A DNA stretch of 64,000 bases from CAWHNT01 sp963830775 (GTDB lineage: Bacteria; Pseudomonadota; Alphaproteobacteria; Geminicoccales; Geminicoccaceae). The notes beneath the pieces were generated by a model. That model worked only from the letters and a program-made list of their open reading frames with translations. It was not told the DNA's origin and made no database searches. Position numbers and translations under genes: made by a program. The stretch spans positions 33,873 through 97,872 of the forward strand of contig CAWHNT010000049.1 of NCBI GenBank assembly GCA_963830775.1, given 5' to 3'. Shown in pieces: positions 19,885 through 28,601 of the stretch (position 1 is the stretch's first letter; each line of letters begins with the position of its first letter).

Positions 19885-20379
19885 CCTTGATGCCCTCCAC
19901 CAGGAGACGCAATGGTCGATTGCGAAGACCGGGTATACTAAAATTCGTAAGCAAGTATATGAAAATAATTGAAGACTGAAGGTACGGATGCTCAAGCGAA
20001 ACTTGTGTTACGGCGGACGGATCATGCCCATACAGCGGCCGGGTGTACTGAGGTAACGAAGGGTTTCGAGGACAGCATACGCGATCCTCTATCACCGAGT
20101 CATGTCGGCAGGAGTCCTGGTGGCATGCGAGATGCACCCCAGCGTCTCACCCCGCAAGCACTTAACCGGCGGCACCTGAAATCCGGGCGAGCTGCTCTGC
20201 AGGGAGCGGCGGCTGGAAGTTCGGCCGGGTCTTGGGCTCCGACTTCCTAATCCGGCATTAACTCGATGGCGGCCCAATCGGTATCGCTCGGCGGCAGCAC
20301 CTCACCGGGACGCCAACTCACACTCAATGCACTTTCTCTGCCAAAGTTGAGCGGTTCTCCCGAGTCGGGGATCGTGGCG
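19885..20379. other. Intergenic, AT-richer, no intact gene
   Basis: About 495 bases. The first 100 include the A/T-rich stretch that probably carried the CoiA-like gene promoter. On the minus strand 20334-20248 reads ESALSVSWRPGEVLPPSDTD and ends ELMPD-stop, which has protein-like composition and may be the tail of a lost gene; no start or family was recognised. Confidence 0.4.
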
Positions 20380-20784
20380 TCAGGCTCGTGAGGTTGCCTT
20401 CGTCCGCATCGCGTCGACGCTCCATGGGCCCGGCCCAGAGAACACGAAGTAGAGGAACACGAAGCAGTAGAGGATCGCCGCGTCGCCCCCGTTCAGCACC
20501 GGGAAGAAGCTCCGCGGCGCATGGCCGATGAAGTAGGCGAAGGCCATCTCGCCGGAGAGGATGAAGGCGACCGGGCGGGTCCAAAGGCCCAGGATGAGGA
20601 GGGCGCCGCCGACGAGCTCGAGGAGGCCGGCGGTCCAGGAGAGGGAGAGGAATGCCGGGGCGTTGGCGGCGGGTGGGAAGCCCAGGAGCTTCTGGGTGCC
20701 GTGCTCGAAGAAGATCAGGGCCGCGACGATGCGGAGGATGCTGAGGACGCGGGGCGCCCAGAGGTCCAGGGCGGCGGTGTTCAT
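20380..20784 (-). CDS. DoxX family membrane protein
   Basis: 134 residues, four membrane segments. The DoxX pattern is clear: RIVAALIFFEHGTQKLLGFP, LLELVGGALLILGLWTRPVAF, GEMAFAYFIGHAP, and a C-terminal LYCFVFLYFVFSGPGPWSVD. ATG 20784 is chosen because it starts just before the first helix and is preceded by an AAGGAGA ribosome site; longer in-frame starts are not conserved. DoxX proteins are linked to redox and thiol stress; the partner here is unknown. Confidence 0.88.
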   Translation of the reverse strand: MNTAALDLWAPRVLSILRIVAALIFFEHGTQKLLGFPPAANAPAFLSLSWTAGLLELVGGALLILGLWTRPVAFILSGEMAFAYFIGHAPRSFFPVLNGGDAAILYCFVFLYFVFSGPGPWSVDAMRTKATSRA

Positions 20785-20944
20785 GAGCGGGCGGTCTCCT
20801 TGCGGTGCCTGATCCTGCGGGCGGCTGCTCGGCCCGCGGCGGAACATGCCGGCAGCGGCAGGCTTCGGGAAGGAGGGCCATGGCTGGAACCGTTCCGAGT
20901 GGCCGGACCACACCCCCATGTGAAGTGCCGGCCCGGCACCGGGG

Positions 20945-21328
20945 TCAGTTGGAGCGGAGACGGGCGGTGACCTCGATCTCGATGCGCATGCGCGGGTCGG
21001 CGAGGCCGGCGGCGATCATGGTGGCGGCGGGGCGGGTCTGGCCGAAGGCTTGGCGGAGGGCGGGCCAGCAGAGGGGGAAGTCGGCGGGGTCGGGGAGGAT
21101 GTAGCGGACGCGGACGACGTCGGCGAAGGTGGCGCCGGCCTCGGCGAGGGCTTGCTCGATGTTGCGGAGGCACTGCTCGGCCTGTCGGGTCACGTCGTCG
21201 GCGATGGTCATGGTGGCGTAGTCGAAGCCGGTGGTGCCGGAGACGAAGACCCAGTCGCCGTCGACCACGGCGCGCGAGTAGCCGATGTCCTGCTCGAAGG
21301 TGGAGCCGGAGGAGATCAGGCGGCGCAT
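20945..21328 (-). CDS. RidA/YjgF family protein
   Basis: 127 residues of the RidA fold: GYSRAVVDGDWVFVSGTTGFD, QAEQCLRNIEQALAEAGATF and VVRVRYIL. The usual C-terminal Arg/Glu pocket is represented by MRIEIEVTA. RidA members hydrolyse reactive enamines/imines; this branch is often a regulator-linked relative rather than housekeeping RidA. A second RidA-type gene lies at 38477. Confidence 0.88.
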   Translation of the reverse strand: MRRLISSGSTFEQDIGYSRAVVDGDWVFVSGTTGFDYATMTIADDVTRQAEQCLRNIEQALAEAGATFADVVRVRYILPDPADFPLCWPALRQAFGQTRPAATMIAAGLADPRMRIEIEVTARLRSN

Positions 21329-21353
21329 CGGCCCTGCCCTTTCGCTCTGGTGG

Positions 21354-21905
21354 TCACGTGACGCCCTTCCCGCCGAGCCAGGCGTGGGTTTCGGCCAGCA
21401 CCTCCTCGGAGAGGCCCGGGTCGTCGCTGAGCCGGGCCAGGATCACGGCACCCACCATGGCGGCCCAGCTCCCGATCGCGGCCCGGCGCTTCTCGGCCGG
21501 AGTGGTACCCGGAGCACCTTTGCTCAAGCGTTCGATCTGCTGTCGCAGGCCCCCCGTCATCGCCGCGCGCGCTTCCGGCGTCTGGCGCACGGTCTCCGCA
21601 CCGAGTGCCGCCGTCGGGCAGCCGCCGGCGATGTCGTCGCGGTGGCGCGGGGACAGATAGCGCGTCGCATAGGCGGCGAGGTCGATCTCGCCCTGCGAGC
21701 CGGCCGGATGGATGTAGGCCAGGGTCTGGGCGATCAGGTCGTCCTTGGACTTGAAATGGCCGTAGAAGCCGCCGTGGGTGAGTCCGGCCGCCTGCATCAC
21801 CTCGGCGACCGTGACCTGGTCGAAGCCGCGCGCCCGGAAGAGCCGGCTCGCAGCCTCCAGGATCCTGCGCCGGTTCTCCGCCACCTGCTCGCGACTGACC
21901 CGCAT
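21354..21905 (-). CDS. TetR/AcrR family transcriptional regulator
   Basis: 183 residues from ATG 21905. The helix-turn-helix runs from RRRILEAASRLFRARGFDQVTVAEVMQ to GLTHGGFYGHFKSKDDL (family landmarks: VxxxMxxAGLTHGGFYGHF). The C-terminal ligand domain includes GGCPTAALG. Divergent from an SDR gene across a 92-base region with two palindromes, so it most likely represses both its own gene and the SDR. A TTG at 21932 is an unlikely longer start. Confidence 0.88.
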   Translation of the reverse strand: MRVSREQVAENRRRILEAASRLFRARGFDQVTVAEVMQAAGLTHGGFYGHFKSKDDLIAQTLAYIHPAGSQGEIDLAAYATRYLSPRHRDDIAGGCPTAALGAETVRQTPEARAAMTGGLRQQIERLSKGAPGTTPAEKRRAAIGSWAAMVGAVILARLSDDPGLSEEVLAETHAWLGGKGVT

Positions 21906-21925
21906 CGCCGTCTCCGCCGTACCTC

Positions 21926-21978
21926 TTGACAATATATATGATGGCCATCATGTCTGGCTATAGATGATGATCATCATC
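21926..21978. promoter_or_regulatory. Divergent operator region with two palindromes
   Basis: Between tetR-type and SDR genes: ATGATGGCCATCAT (21938-21951) and GATGATGATCATCATC (21963-21978), both perfect palindromes with centres 26 bases apart sharing the ATGATG...CATCAT half-sites. A TTGACA box is at 21926-21931. This is the expected layout for dimer binding by the adjacent TetR protein. Confidence 0.7.
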
Positions 21979-21997
21979 AATAAGGAAGGAGATCGCG

Positions 21998-22786
21998 ATG
22001 GCTGCCAAGCCCGTTGTCCTGATCACCGGCGCCTCGACCGGGATCGGTGCCGTCTACGCCGACCGGTTCGCCAGACGCGGCCACGACCTCGTGCTGGTGG
22101 CGCGCGACCGCGGCCGGATGGAGGCGCTGGCGCAGCGGCTGCGGCGTGAGGCCGGGGTGGCGGTCGACGTGCTGCAGGCGGACCTGACCGACGCGAGCGA
22201 GCTCGCGCAGGTCGAAGCGCGGCTGCGCGACGACGCGCGGATCGGCATCCTGGTCAACAATGCCGGGGCCAGCCTTCCGGGCGGCTTCGTCGAGCAGAGC
22301 ACGGACGACGTGGCAAGGCTCATCGGCCTCAACACCACGGCCGTGACCCGGCTTGCCAGTGCGGTGGCGCCGCGGTTCGTCCAGGCGGGCGAGGGGGCGA
22401 TCATCAACATCGCCTCGGTGGTCGGGCTGGTGCCGGAGTTCGGCCTCGCCGTCTATGGCGCCACCAAGGCCTTCGTCCTCTTCCTGAGCCAGGGCCTGCA
22501 TCTCGAGCTCGGGCCCAGGGGTGTCTATGTCCAGGCCGTCCTGCCGGCCGCGACCCGGACCGAGATCTGGGCGAAATCGGGCAAGGACGTGAACACGCTG
22601 CCGGGTGTCATGGAGGTGGACGAGCTGGTGGATGCGGCACTCGTGGGCTTCGACCGCCGCGAGACGGTCACCATCCCGCCATTGCCGGATGCCGAGCAGT
22701 GGAAAGCCTATGACGCCGCGCGCCAGGCAATGATCCCGAACTTCGCCCAGGTCCATGCCGCGGAGCGGTACCGCGAGGCCGCCTAG
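21998..22786 (+). CDS. SDR family oxidoreductase
   Basis: 262 residues, classical short-chain dehydrogenase: cofactor motif TGASTGIG at residues 10-17, NNAG, and YGATK (YxxxK) with the preceding catalytic Ser in NIASVVG. AAGGAAGGAGA precedes the ATG. Probably an NADP(H)-dependent carbonyl reductase of unknown substrate, controlled by the divergent TetR regulator. Its stop overlaps the stop of the convergent aldehyde dehydrogenase gene (shared CTAG). Confidence 0.9.
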   Translation: MAAKPVVLITGASTGIGAVYADRFARRGHDLVLVARDRGRMEALAQRLRREAGVAVDVLQADLTDASELAQVEARLRDDARIGILVNNAGASLPGGFVEQSTDDVARLIGLNTTAVTRLASAVAPRFVQAGEGAIINIASVVGLVPEFGLAVYGATKAFVLFLSQGLHLELGPRGVYVQAVLPAATRTEIWAKSGKDVNTLPGVMEVDELVDAALVGFDRRETVTIPPLPDAEQWKAYDAARQAMIPNFAQVHAAERYREAA

Positions 22787-24171
22787 CCTGGATGGCGGAG
22801 ATGGAAGCTCTTCGGGCGGGTGAGGTGCTCGTAGGCGAGGCGTGAGAGGGCGACGCCACGGCCGGAGTCCTTGACGCCGGTCCAGGCCAGGGCCGGGTCG
22901 AGATAGTCGCAGCGGTTCATGAACACGGTGCCGGTGTCGAGCTGGTGGCCGATACGGAGGGCGGCCTCCTCGTCGCGGGTCCAGATCGCGGCGGTGAGGC
23001 CGTAAGGGCTGTCGTTCATGAGGCGGACGGCCTCCTCGTCGCCCCGCACCTTCATGATGCCGACGATGGGGGCGAAGCTCTCCTCGCGCATGAGGCGCAT
23101 CTCGTGGGAGACGCCGACCAGGCATTGCGGGGCCATGTAGGCCGATCCGGGACGCTCGCGGTCGAAGCGGGCGGTGTCGATCAGGGCACGGGCACCCTGG
23201 CGCACCGCCTCCTCGACCTGGCCGCGGGCGTGGTCGGCGGCAGCCGGGCGGACCATGGGCCCCAGCGTGGTGGCGGGGTCGAGCGGGTCGCCCAGGACAT
23301 AGCGGGAGGCGAGCTCGACATAGCCGGCGACGAAACCGTCGAAGAGCCGCTCGTGGACGTAGATGCGCTCGATCCCGCAGCAGCTCTGGCCGGAGTTGAA
23401 GCAGGCGCCGTCGACCAGGTTCTCGACCGCGTGCGCGAGGTCGGCATCCTCGCGGACATAGGCCGGGTCCTTGCCGCCGAGCTCGAGGTTGGTGGCGGTG
23501 AAGGCCTGGCCCGCGGCCGCCTGCATCGCGTGCCCGCCACCGACGCTGCCGGTGAAGGCGACCAGGCGGGCGGCACCCGAGCCCGCGAGGCGCAGGGCCG
23601 CGTCGTGGCTGAGGTGGAGGTGCTGGAACACGCCGGGAGGCAGGCCCGCCTCATCGAACGCCTGCTGGAAGCGCTCGGCGCACAAGGGCGTTTGCGCGGA
23701 GTGCTTGAGAAGCACCGTGTTGCCGGCGGCAAGGGCGGGGATGACGGCGTTGACGGCGGTCAGATAAGGGTAGTTCCAGGGAGCCAGGACCAGGACGAGG
23801 CCAAGAGGCTCGCGGCGGATCAGGCGGGTGAAGCCGGGCTTCGGCTCCGGCTCGACATCGCCAAGCGCTGCCGGGGCCGCCGCCAGCATGTAGCGGGCAC
23901 GCTCCTCGAAGCCGCGGACCTCGCCCGGGCTCTGGGCGATCGGCCGGCCCATCTGCGCCGTGATCTCGCGCGCGATCTCGTCACGGCGGCCGACGAAGGC
24001 GGTGACTGCCTTTTCCAGGAGCGCGCAACGCTCGGCCACCGGCGTGGCGCGCCAACCCGGGAACGCGGCCTCAGCCCGCTCCAGGGCACGCGCTACGGCA
24101 GCCTCGTCCGCAAGCTCGCGCTCGACGACGACACTGCCGTCGACAGGCGAGATCGTACGCTGGATCGTCAT
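22783..24171 (-). CDS. Aldehyde dehydrogenase family protein
   Basis: 462 residues, close to the typical length for this branch. APWNYPY for cofactor binding, catalytic Glu230 in LELGGKD and nucleophile Cys264 in NSGQSCC; the end motif is DSGRGVALS. The length and sequence resemble NAD(P)-dependent succinate-semialdehyde or similar acyl-aldehyde dehydrogenases. Monocistronic by spacing (72 bases from the CBS gene). Substrate not predictable. Confidence 0.9.
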   Translation of the reverse strand: MTIQRTISPVDGSVVVERELADEAAVARALERAEAAFPGWRATPVAERCALLEKAVTAFVGRRDEIAREITAQMGRPIAQSPGEVRGFEERARYMLAAAPAALGDVEPEPKPGFTRLIRREPLGLVLVLAPWNYPYLTAVNAVIPALAAGNTVLLKHSAQTPLCAERFQQAFDEAGLPPGVFQHLHLSHDAALRLAGSGAARLVAFTGSVGGGHAMQAAAGQAFTATNLELGGKDPAYVREDADLAHAVENLVDGACFNSGQSCCGIERIYVHERLFDGFVAGYVELASRYVLGDPLDPATTLGPMVRPAAADHARGQVEEAVRQGARALIDTARFDRERPGSAYMAPQCLVGVSHEMRLMREESFAPIVGIMKVRGDEEAVRLMNDSPYGLTAAIWTRDEEAALRIGHQLDTGTVFMNRCDYLDPALAWTGVKDSGRGVALSRLAYEHLTRPKSFHLRHPG

Positions 24172-24243
24172 TGCCGCCCCCCGTTCAAGCCGGGGAGCAG
24201 CCTAAGGCCGCGCCGGAACAGAAGCCAGCCGGCGGCCCGCCGG

Positions 24244-24684
24244 TCAGTGGGCGGCGATGTAGGCCTCGCGCAGCACGGTGGCCTCCATCTCGACCTCGCC
24301 CAGGCGGTTCTTGACCACGTCGCCGATGCTGACGATGCCGGCGAGCTGGCCGTCCTCGAGCACCGGGATGTGGCGGATGCGACGCCGGGTCATCTCCGCC
24401 ATCAGGTGCTTGACGGTGTCTTCCATCGTGCAGGTGATGACGTTCTTCGTCATCAGGTCGGCGACGCGGTGGCCGGGAGCCAGGAGCTCGGCCCCGTCGC
24501 TGACGAGCGCCCGCACGACGTCGCGCTCGGAGATGATGCCGGCCACGCGGTGGCCGTCCTCGCTCACGACCAGGGCGCCGATCTTTTCCAGCACCAGCCT
24601 GTGCACGGCCGTGGACACGCTGGCATCGGGGCGGATGGTGACGACGCGGCGACCCTTGTCGCCAAGAATGTCACGAACCTTCAC
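24244..24684 (-). CDS. CBS-domain-pair protein
   Basis: 146 residues from GTG 24684, chosen because GAGGAGG lies about six bases upstream and the protein then begins VKVRDIL; an ATG at 24717 is in frame but lacks a ribosome site. Two CBS domains (about 10-65 and 75-135), landmarks VAGIISERDVVRALV and LAGIVSIGDVVKNRL. Likely an adenine-nucleotide-sensing stand-alone regulator. Confidence 0.88.
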   Translation of the reverse strand: MKVRDILGDKGRRVVTIRPDASVSTAVHRLVLEKIGALVVSEDGHRVAGIISERDVVRALVSDGAELLAPGHRVADLMTKNVITCTMEDTVKHLMAEMTRRRIRHIPVLEDGQLAGIVSIGDVVKNRLGEVEMEATVLREAYIAAH

Positions 24685-24768
24685 GTCAGCCTCCTCGTCC
24701 GAGCTGTGCCGGATCATGTGGAAGTACGTCGAACCAGGGTCCGCGGATCAATCGCCGGGTGCAACCGC

Positions 24769-25215
24769 TCAGCCGCCCGGCGCGCCGAAATAGCGCAGCC
24801 GCAGGCCGAGCGCCTGTGCTGCGTCGCCCATCACCCGGTCGGCGGTCGCGAGCTCGCGGGCGCCGGCCGCCTGGGCTGCGGCAAGGTGCAGGGCGTCGAG
24901 GGTGCGAAGCGCGATGCCTGTAAGCCGGTCGATCAGCTCGCGGGCTGACGCATAGAGGGCGTCCGGCACTGGGCGTACGCTGACATAGCCCTGCGCCACC
25001 TGATCGGTGAACAGGCTGTAGGTTGCCAGCTCCTCGTCCCGGGAGAGATCGCCGGCGCGGCGTCGCCTGGCCAGCAGGCAGCGCATCTCGACAAGAACGA
25101 GGCGCGAGGTGAGGACCTGCGGGGTCGTCTGCATGAATGCCGCGAACTCATCTGCTCCGGGCTCGTCGAGGTACCACTTCGCGAGCGCGCTGGTATCGAC
25201 GTAGCTGCCGCTCAT
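24769..25215 (-). CDS. PIN-domain toxin, VapC-like ribonuclease
   Basis: 148 residues. PIN acidic residues: Asp in YVDTSALAKWY, Glu in VLVEMRC, Asp in TLDALHLAAA and Asp in LATADRVM, the standard four-acid site of VapC RNases. The start overlaps the upstream Phd-like gene stop (ATGA), the usual antitoxin-toxin coupling. Confidence 0.88.
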   Translation of the reverse strand: MSGSYVDTSALAKWYLDEPGADEFAAFMQTTPQVLTSRLVLVEMRCLLARRRRAGDLSRDEELATYSLFTDQVAQGYVSVRPVPDALYASARELIDRLTGIALRTLDALHLAAAQAAGARELATADRVMGDAAQALGLRLRYFGAPGG

Positions 25216-25442
25216 CTCTCGTCGCGGTCCTGACGTATCAGCACCTCGCTGGGAATGGTCTGCCGCGGCATCCGGGCTCGGAACTCGGCGTTGGAGGGGC
25301 GGAGCACCGGACAGGGCTCCAGGGGCAGCAGCCGGGCGATGGCCTGCCCGCGCCTCGTCACCACGATCTCGCCCGCGTCCTGGAGCGCTTCCTCGAGATG
25401 GGGCAGCAGCTCGCGCACTTGCCGGATGGTCGCCTCGCGCAT
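25212..25442 (-). CDS. Phd/YefM-type antitoxin
   Basis: 76 residues from ATG 25442, MREATIRQVRELLPHLEEAL..GEIVVTRRGQAIARLLP, the type II Phd/YefM DNA-binding fold, with a C-terminal toxin-neutralising tail. Directly upstream of and overlapping the VapC-like toxin. A longer in-frame ATG at 25511 would overlap the divergent transcript and is not favoured. Confidence 0.85.
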   Translation of the reverse strand: MREATIRQVRELLPHLEEALQDAGEIVVTRRGQAIARLLPLEPCPVLRPSNAEFRARMPRQTIPSEVLIRQDRDER

Positions 25443-25558
25443 CAGGAGCCCTTCGGTGTCACAGCTTTTCTCACGTGCCACCAAGCTACGTTGGGCGGAT
25501 CGCAGCCGCAACGGCGATGAACGCGCTCTGGTCGACCACTCTGCACGTCGCTAGGACA

Positions 25559-25786
25559 ATGGCTAAGGGAAAGCGGGGAGCGGGCCAGGTGGCAAACTGG
25601 ATCGTGGGCGGCGTCATGGGTGCCTTCGGGCTGTTCGGGCTCCTGGTGGCGAGCCGAGCGCACGAGGGGCCGTTCTACTATTTCGGCCTCGGCCTCTTCG
25701 CCCTGGGCGTGATCGTGATCTACGCCATGATCCTGCGCACCACCGGTCACGCACCCCGGCACGGCGACCCCGGCCGGCAGCACTAG
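25559..25786 (+). CDS. Small two-helix membrane protein
   Basis: 75 residues from ATG 25559: a basic start (MAKGKRGAGQVAN) and two membrane segments (IVGGVMGAFGLFGLLVAS and FYYFGLGLFALGVIVIYAM). Unknown function; similar small conserved proteins occur in related genomes from memory. Its stop overlaps the stop of the convergent ydcF-like gene. Confidence 0.6.
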   Translation: MAKGKRGAGQVANWIVGGVMGAFGLFGLLVASRAHEGPFYYFGLGLFALGVIVIYAMILRTTGHAPRHGDPGRQH

Positions 25787-26579
25787 GCTTCAGGCCCCGG
25801 GAGCAGCTCCCGGGTGCGGCCGAGCAGGCGGTAATAGGCGAGGCCCAGCCACTCATAGGCCGCCTCCTCGAGCTGGTAGAGCCGCTCGGAGAGCTTGGGG
25901 TTCCAGTCCCATTCCAGTTCGCCGGTGCTGCGATAGTCGACCGGCCAGGGTGTCACCTCCCAGCCTGTGGCGCGGAACACGCCGACCGAGCGCGGCATGT
26001 GGCCGGCTGAGGTGACGAGCAGCCAGGTCTGGCCCGGGCCGGGCCGGGCGATCTGTTTGGTGTAGAGGGCGTTCTCCTCGGTCGTGCGGGCCGCGGACTC
26101 GAGCTGCACCCGGCCGGCGAGGCCGTGCTGCTCCAGCAGCAGGCGGACGGTGTCGACCTCGGGAGGGACGCCACCTTCGAGGCGGCCGACGCCGCCTGTG
26201 AAGACCATGGCGCGCGTCCGGATAGCGCCGGGCCAGCTCCAGGAGGGCCATGTAGCGCTCGCCGGCATCGGTGAAGGTCGGGGTGCCGCGGGCGGCCGTG
26301 ACCTCGGTCTGCGTGCCGCCTCCCAGGACGACCGCACCGTCGATATGGTCAGGGATAGGCTGCGGGCCTGGGGAAGCGGTCCTCCAAAGGCGCGATCAGC
26401 CACAAGCCCAGCGGCAGGAAGATCACGAGCAGCATCAGGCCCAGCGAGAGGGCGAGCACGGCCTTGGCCCAGGGGCGCGGCCGGCGCCACAGACCGGCAA
26501 GGCCGATCAGCGCCAGCAGCAGGAGCAGGTTGCCGGGGCGCAGCAGGATGAAGGCGATCTTGCCGAAGGCGAAGGCCAT
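25783..26579 (-). pseudogene. YdcF-like DUF218 protein, two single-base frameshifts
   Basis: ATG 26579 opens two membrane helices (LLLLLALIGLAGLW, LALSLGLMLLVIFLPLGLW). The frame then stops prematurely after RFPRPAAYP. Removing one base near 26362-26368 (GCGGGCC) restores PQPIPDHIDGAVVLGGGTQ, the DUF218 core; removing another near 26208-26213 (CCATGGCGCG) restores ARMVFTGGVGRLEGG, then SAARTTEENALYT and LLVTSAGHMPRS to the stop. Corrected length 265 codons, normal. DUF218 proteins act in envelope or cell-wall precursor metabolism (for example SanA/ElyC-like). Confidence 0.75.
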
Positions 26580-26689
26580 GGTGGTCCCGGGCAGGTGGTG
26601 ACGCGTGGAATCCGGTTGGCCGCGGGGCGGCCCTTAGGCATCCTCGCCTGCATCGGCGGCGGTCGGAAGACAAGGGAGCACGCAACAGC

Positions 26690-28039
26690 ATGGCCGGTGG
26701 GCTCGACCTCGAGACGCTCGAGAGCTTGATCGACACAGGCGAGATCGACACGGTCGTCGCCGCCTTCACCGACATGCAAGGCCGGCTGATCGGCAAGCGC
26801 GTGACCGGCCGCTACTTCATGGACGCCGTGCGCCAGGAATGGCACGCCTGCGACTATCTCCTCACCGTCGACATGGAGATGGAGCCGGTCCCGGGCTTCA
26901 AGGCCGCCTCCTGGGACAAGGGCTATGGCGACTTCGCCATCCGCCCGGACCTCGGCACCTTGCGCGAGATCCCCTGGCTGCCCGGCACCGCGCTGGTGCT
27001 GGGCGACGTCGTCGACCATGACGGCAACGAGCTGCCGCACAGCCCGCGTGCCATGCTCAAGCGCCAGCTCGCCCGCCTCAAGGAGCGCGGCCTTCTCGCC
27101 AACATGGCGTCCGAGCTCGAGTTCTACGTCTTCGACGACAGCTACGCGCAGGCGCGCGAGAAGCACTACCGCGACCTCAAGACGGCCGGCTGGTACATCG
27201 AGGACTACCATGTCCTGGAGACCACCAAGCGCGAGCCGCTGATGCGGGCCATCCGCAACGGCATGGTGGGGGCCGGCATCCCGGTCGAGTTCAGCAAGGG
27301 CGAGTGGGGCCCGGGCCAGGAGGAGCTGAACCTCACCTACGCCGAGGCGCTGGAGATGGCCGACCGGCACGTGGTCTACAAGAACGGCGTCAAGGAGATC
27401 GCCTACCTCCAGGGCAAGGCGATCACCTTCATGGCCAAGTGGCGCCCCGACCTCGCCGGCAACTCCTGCCACATCCACTGCTCGCTATGGGACGGCGAGC
27501 GCAACGCGTTCGCGGCCGAGCACGGCGAAAGCCCCCTCTTCCGCCAGTTCCTGGCCGGGCTCCTCCAGGTCGGCCCCGAGATGAGCCTGTTCCTCGCCCC
27601 CTACATCAACTCCTACAAGCGCTTCCAGGCAGCCTCCTTCGCCCCCACCGCGATGATCTGGAGCCGCGACAACCGCACCGCCGGCTTCCGGGTGCTGGGC
27701 CACGGCCCCGGCACCCGCATCGAGTGCCGCGTGCCGGGAGCGGACGTGAACCCCTACGTCGCCTTTGCCGCGATGCTGGCGGCGGGGCTGCACGGGGTGG
27801 AGAAGGAGCTGGAATGCCCGCCGGCCTTCTCCGGCGACGCGTACCGGGCAGCCGAGCTGCCGTCGGTGCCGAAGACGCTGCATGAGGCGGTCGACCTCTT
27901 GGATAGCTCGACCGTGCTGCGGGCGGCGATGGGCGACGAGGTGATCGACCACTACGTCCATGCCGGCCGCTGGGAGCAGCAGTCGTTCGACAAGGCGGTG
28001 ACGGACTGGGAGATGGTGCGCTACTTCGAGCGCGGTTGA
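26690..28039 (+). CDS. Glutamine synthetase family protein (gamma-glutamylpolyamine synthetase-like)
   Basis: 449 residues with the GS fold: FTDMQGRLIGKRV near the N-terminus, metal-binding Glu in ASELEFYVF, NSCHIHCSLWD and IECRVPGADVNPYVAFAA near the C-terminus. Length and lack of the adenylylation Tyr region fit the GlnA-like gamma-glutamylation branch (PuuA type) rather than housekeeping GlnA. No polyamine genes are adjacent, so the amine substrate is open. Confidence 0.85.
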   Translation: MAGGLDLETLESLIDTGEIDTVVAAFTDMQGRLIGKRVTGRYFMDAVRQEWHACDYLLTVDMEMEPVPGFKAASWDKGYGDFAIRPDLGTLREIPWLPGTALVLGDVVDHDGNELPHSPRAMLKRQLARLKERGLLANMASELEFYVFDDSYAQAREKHYRDLKTAGWYIEDYHVLETTKREPLMRAIRNGMVGAGIPVEFSKGEWGPGQEELNLTYAEALEMADRHVVYKNGVKEIAYLQGKAITFMAKWRPDLAGNSCHIHCSLWDGERNAFAAEHGESPLFRQFLAGLLQVGPEMSLFLAPYINSYKRFQAASFAPTAMIWSRDNRTAGFRVLGHGPGTRIECRVPGADVNPYVAFAAMLAAGLHGVEKELECPPAFSGDAYRAAELPSVPKTLHEAVDLLDSSTVLRAAMGDEVIDHYVHAGRWEQQSFDKAVTDWEMVRYFERG

Positions 28040-28048
28040 GCGACGGGA

Positions 28049-28507
28049 TCAGGCACGCCGCTCGCGGAAGAAGGCGCGCAGCAGCTCGCCGGCGCGGCGC
28101 TCGCCGATCCCGCCATAGACCTCGGGCCGGTGGTGGCAGGCGGGGCTCGTGAACAGGCGCGGGCCGTTGTCGACCGCACCGGACTTGGGGTCGGCAGCAC
28201 CGTAGTAGAGGCGGCGCAGGCGGGCGAGGCTGATGGCGTAGGCGCACATCGGGCAGGGCTCGAGGGTGACGTAGAGGTCGCAGGTCACGAGGTGGCGGGT
28301 GCCGAGGCGGGCGGCGGCGGCGCGGATGACCAGGAGCTCGGCGTGGGCAGTGGGGTCGTGGCGCTCGACGATGCGGTTGCCGTCGCGGGCCAGGACCTCC
28401 CCGTCGGCGGCGACGATCACGGCACCCACCGGCACCTCGCCGCGGGCGGCGGCAGCTTCGGCCTCGGCAAGGGCGAGGTCCATCGGCGTGGGTTCGGGGG
28501 TGGGCAT
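28049..28507 (-). CDS. tadA: tRNA-specific adenosine deaminase (TadA) or related nucleoside deaminase
   Basis: 152 residues. Zinc site HAE in PTAHAELLVI and PCPMC (PCxxC), with GAVIV, TLEPCPMC and ACHHRPEV in the TadA order. Converts A34 to inosine in tRNA-Arg(ACG). ATG 28507 places the start a few residues before the deaminase helix; a longer start at 28555 is possible. Convergent with the GS-like gene, nine bases apart. Confidence 0.85.
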   Translation of the reverse strand: MPTPEPTPMDLALAEAEAAAARGEVPVGAVIVAADGEVLARDGNRIVERHDPTAHAELLVIRAAAARLGTRHLVTCDLYVTLEPCPMCAYAISLARLRRLYYGAADPKSGAVDNGPRLFTSPACHHRPEVYGGIGERRAGELLRAFFRERRA

Positions 28508-28601
28508 AGGCAGGCCTTGATCCTGGCCGGGGTCGGGCGGCCCAGCAAGCTGCAAGAAGAAGATCGCCCGGCCACAGCCTGTGGTTTACGCTGACGGCAT
28601 C

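Noticed and set aside
20880..20915. GGAACCGTTCC upstream of doxX as a second EcfG promoter
   Set aside because: The two elements abut instead of being 16-17 bases apart.
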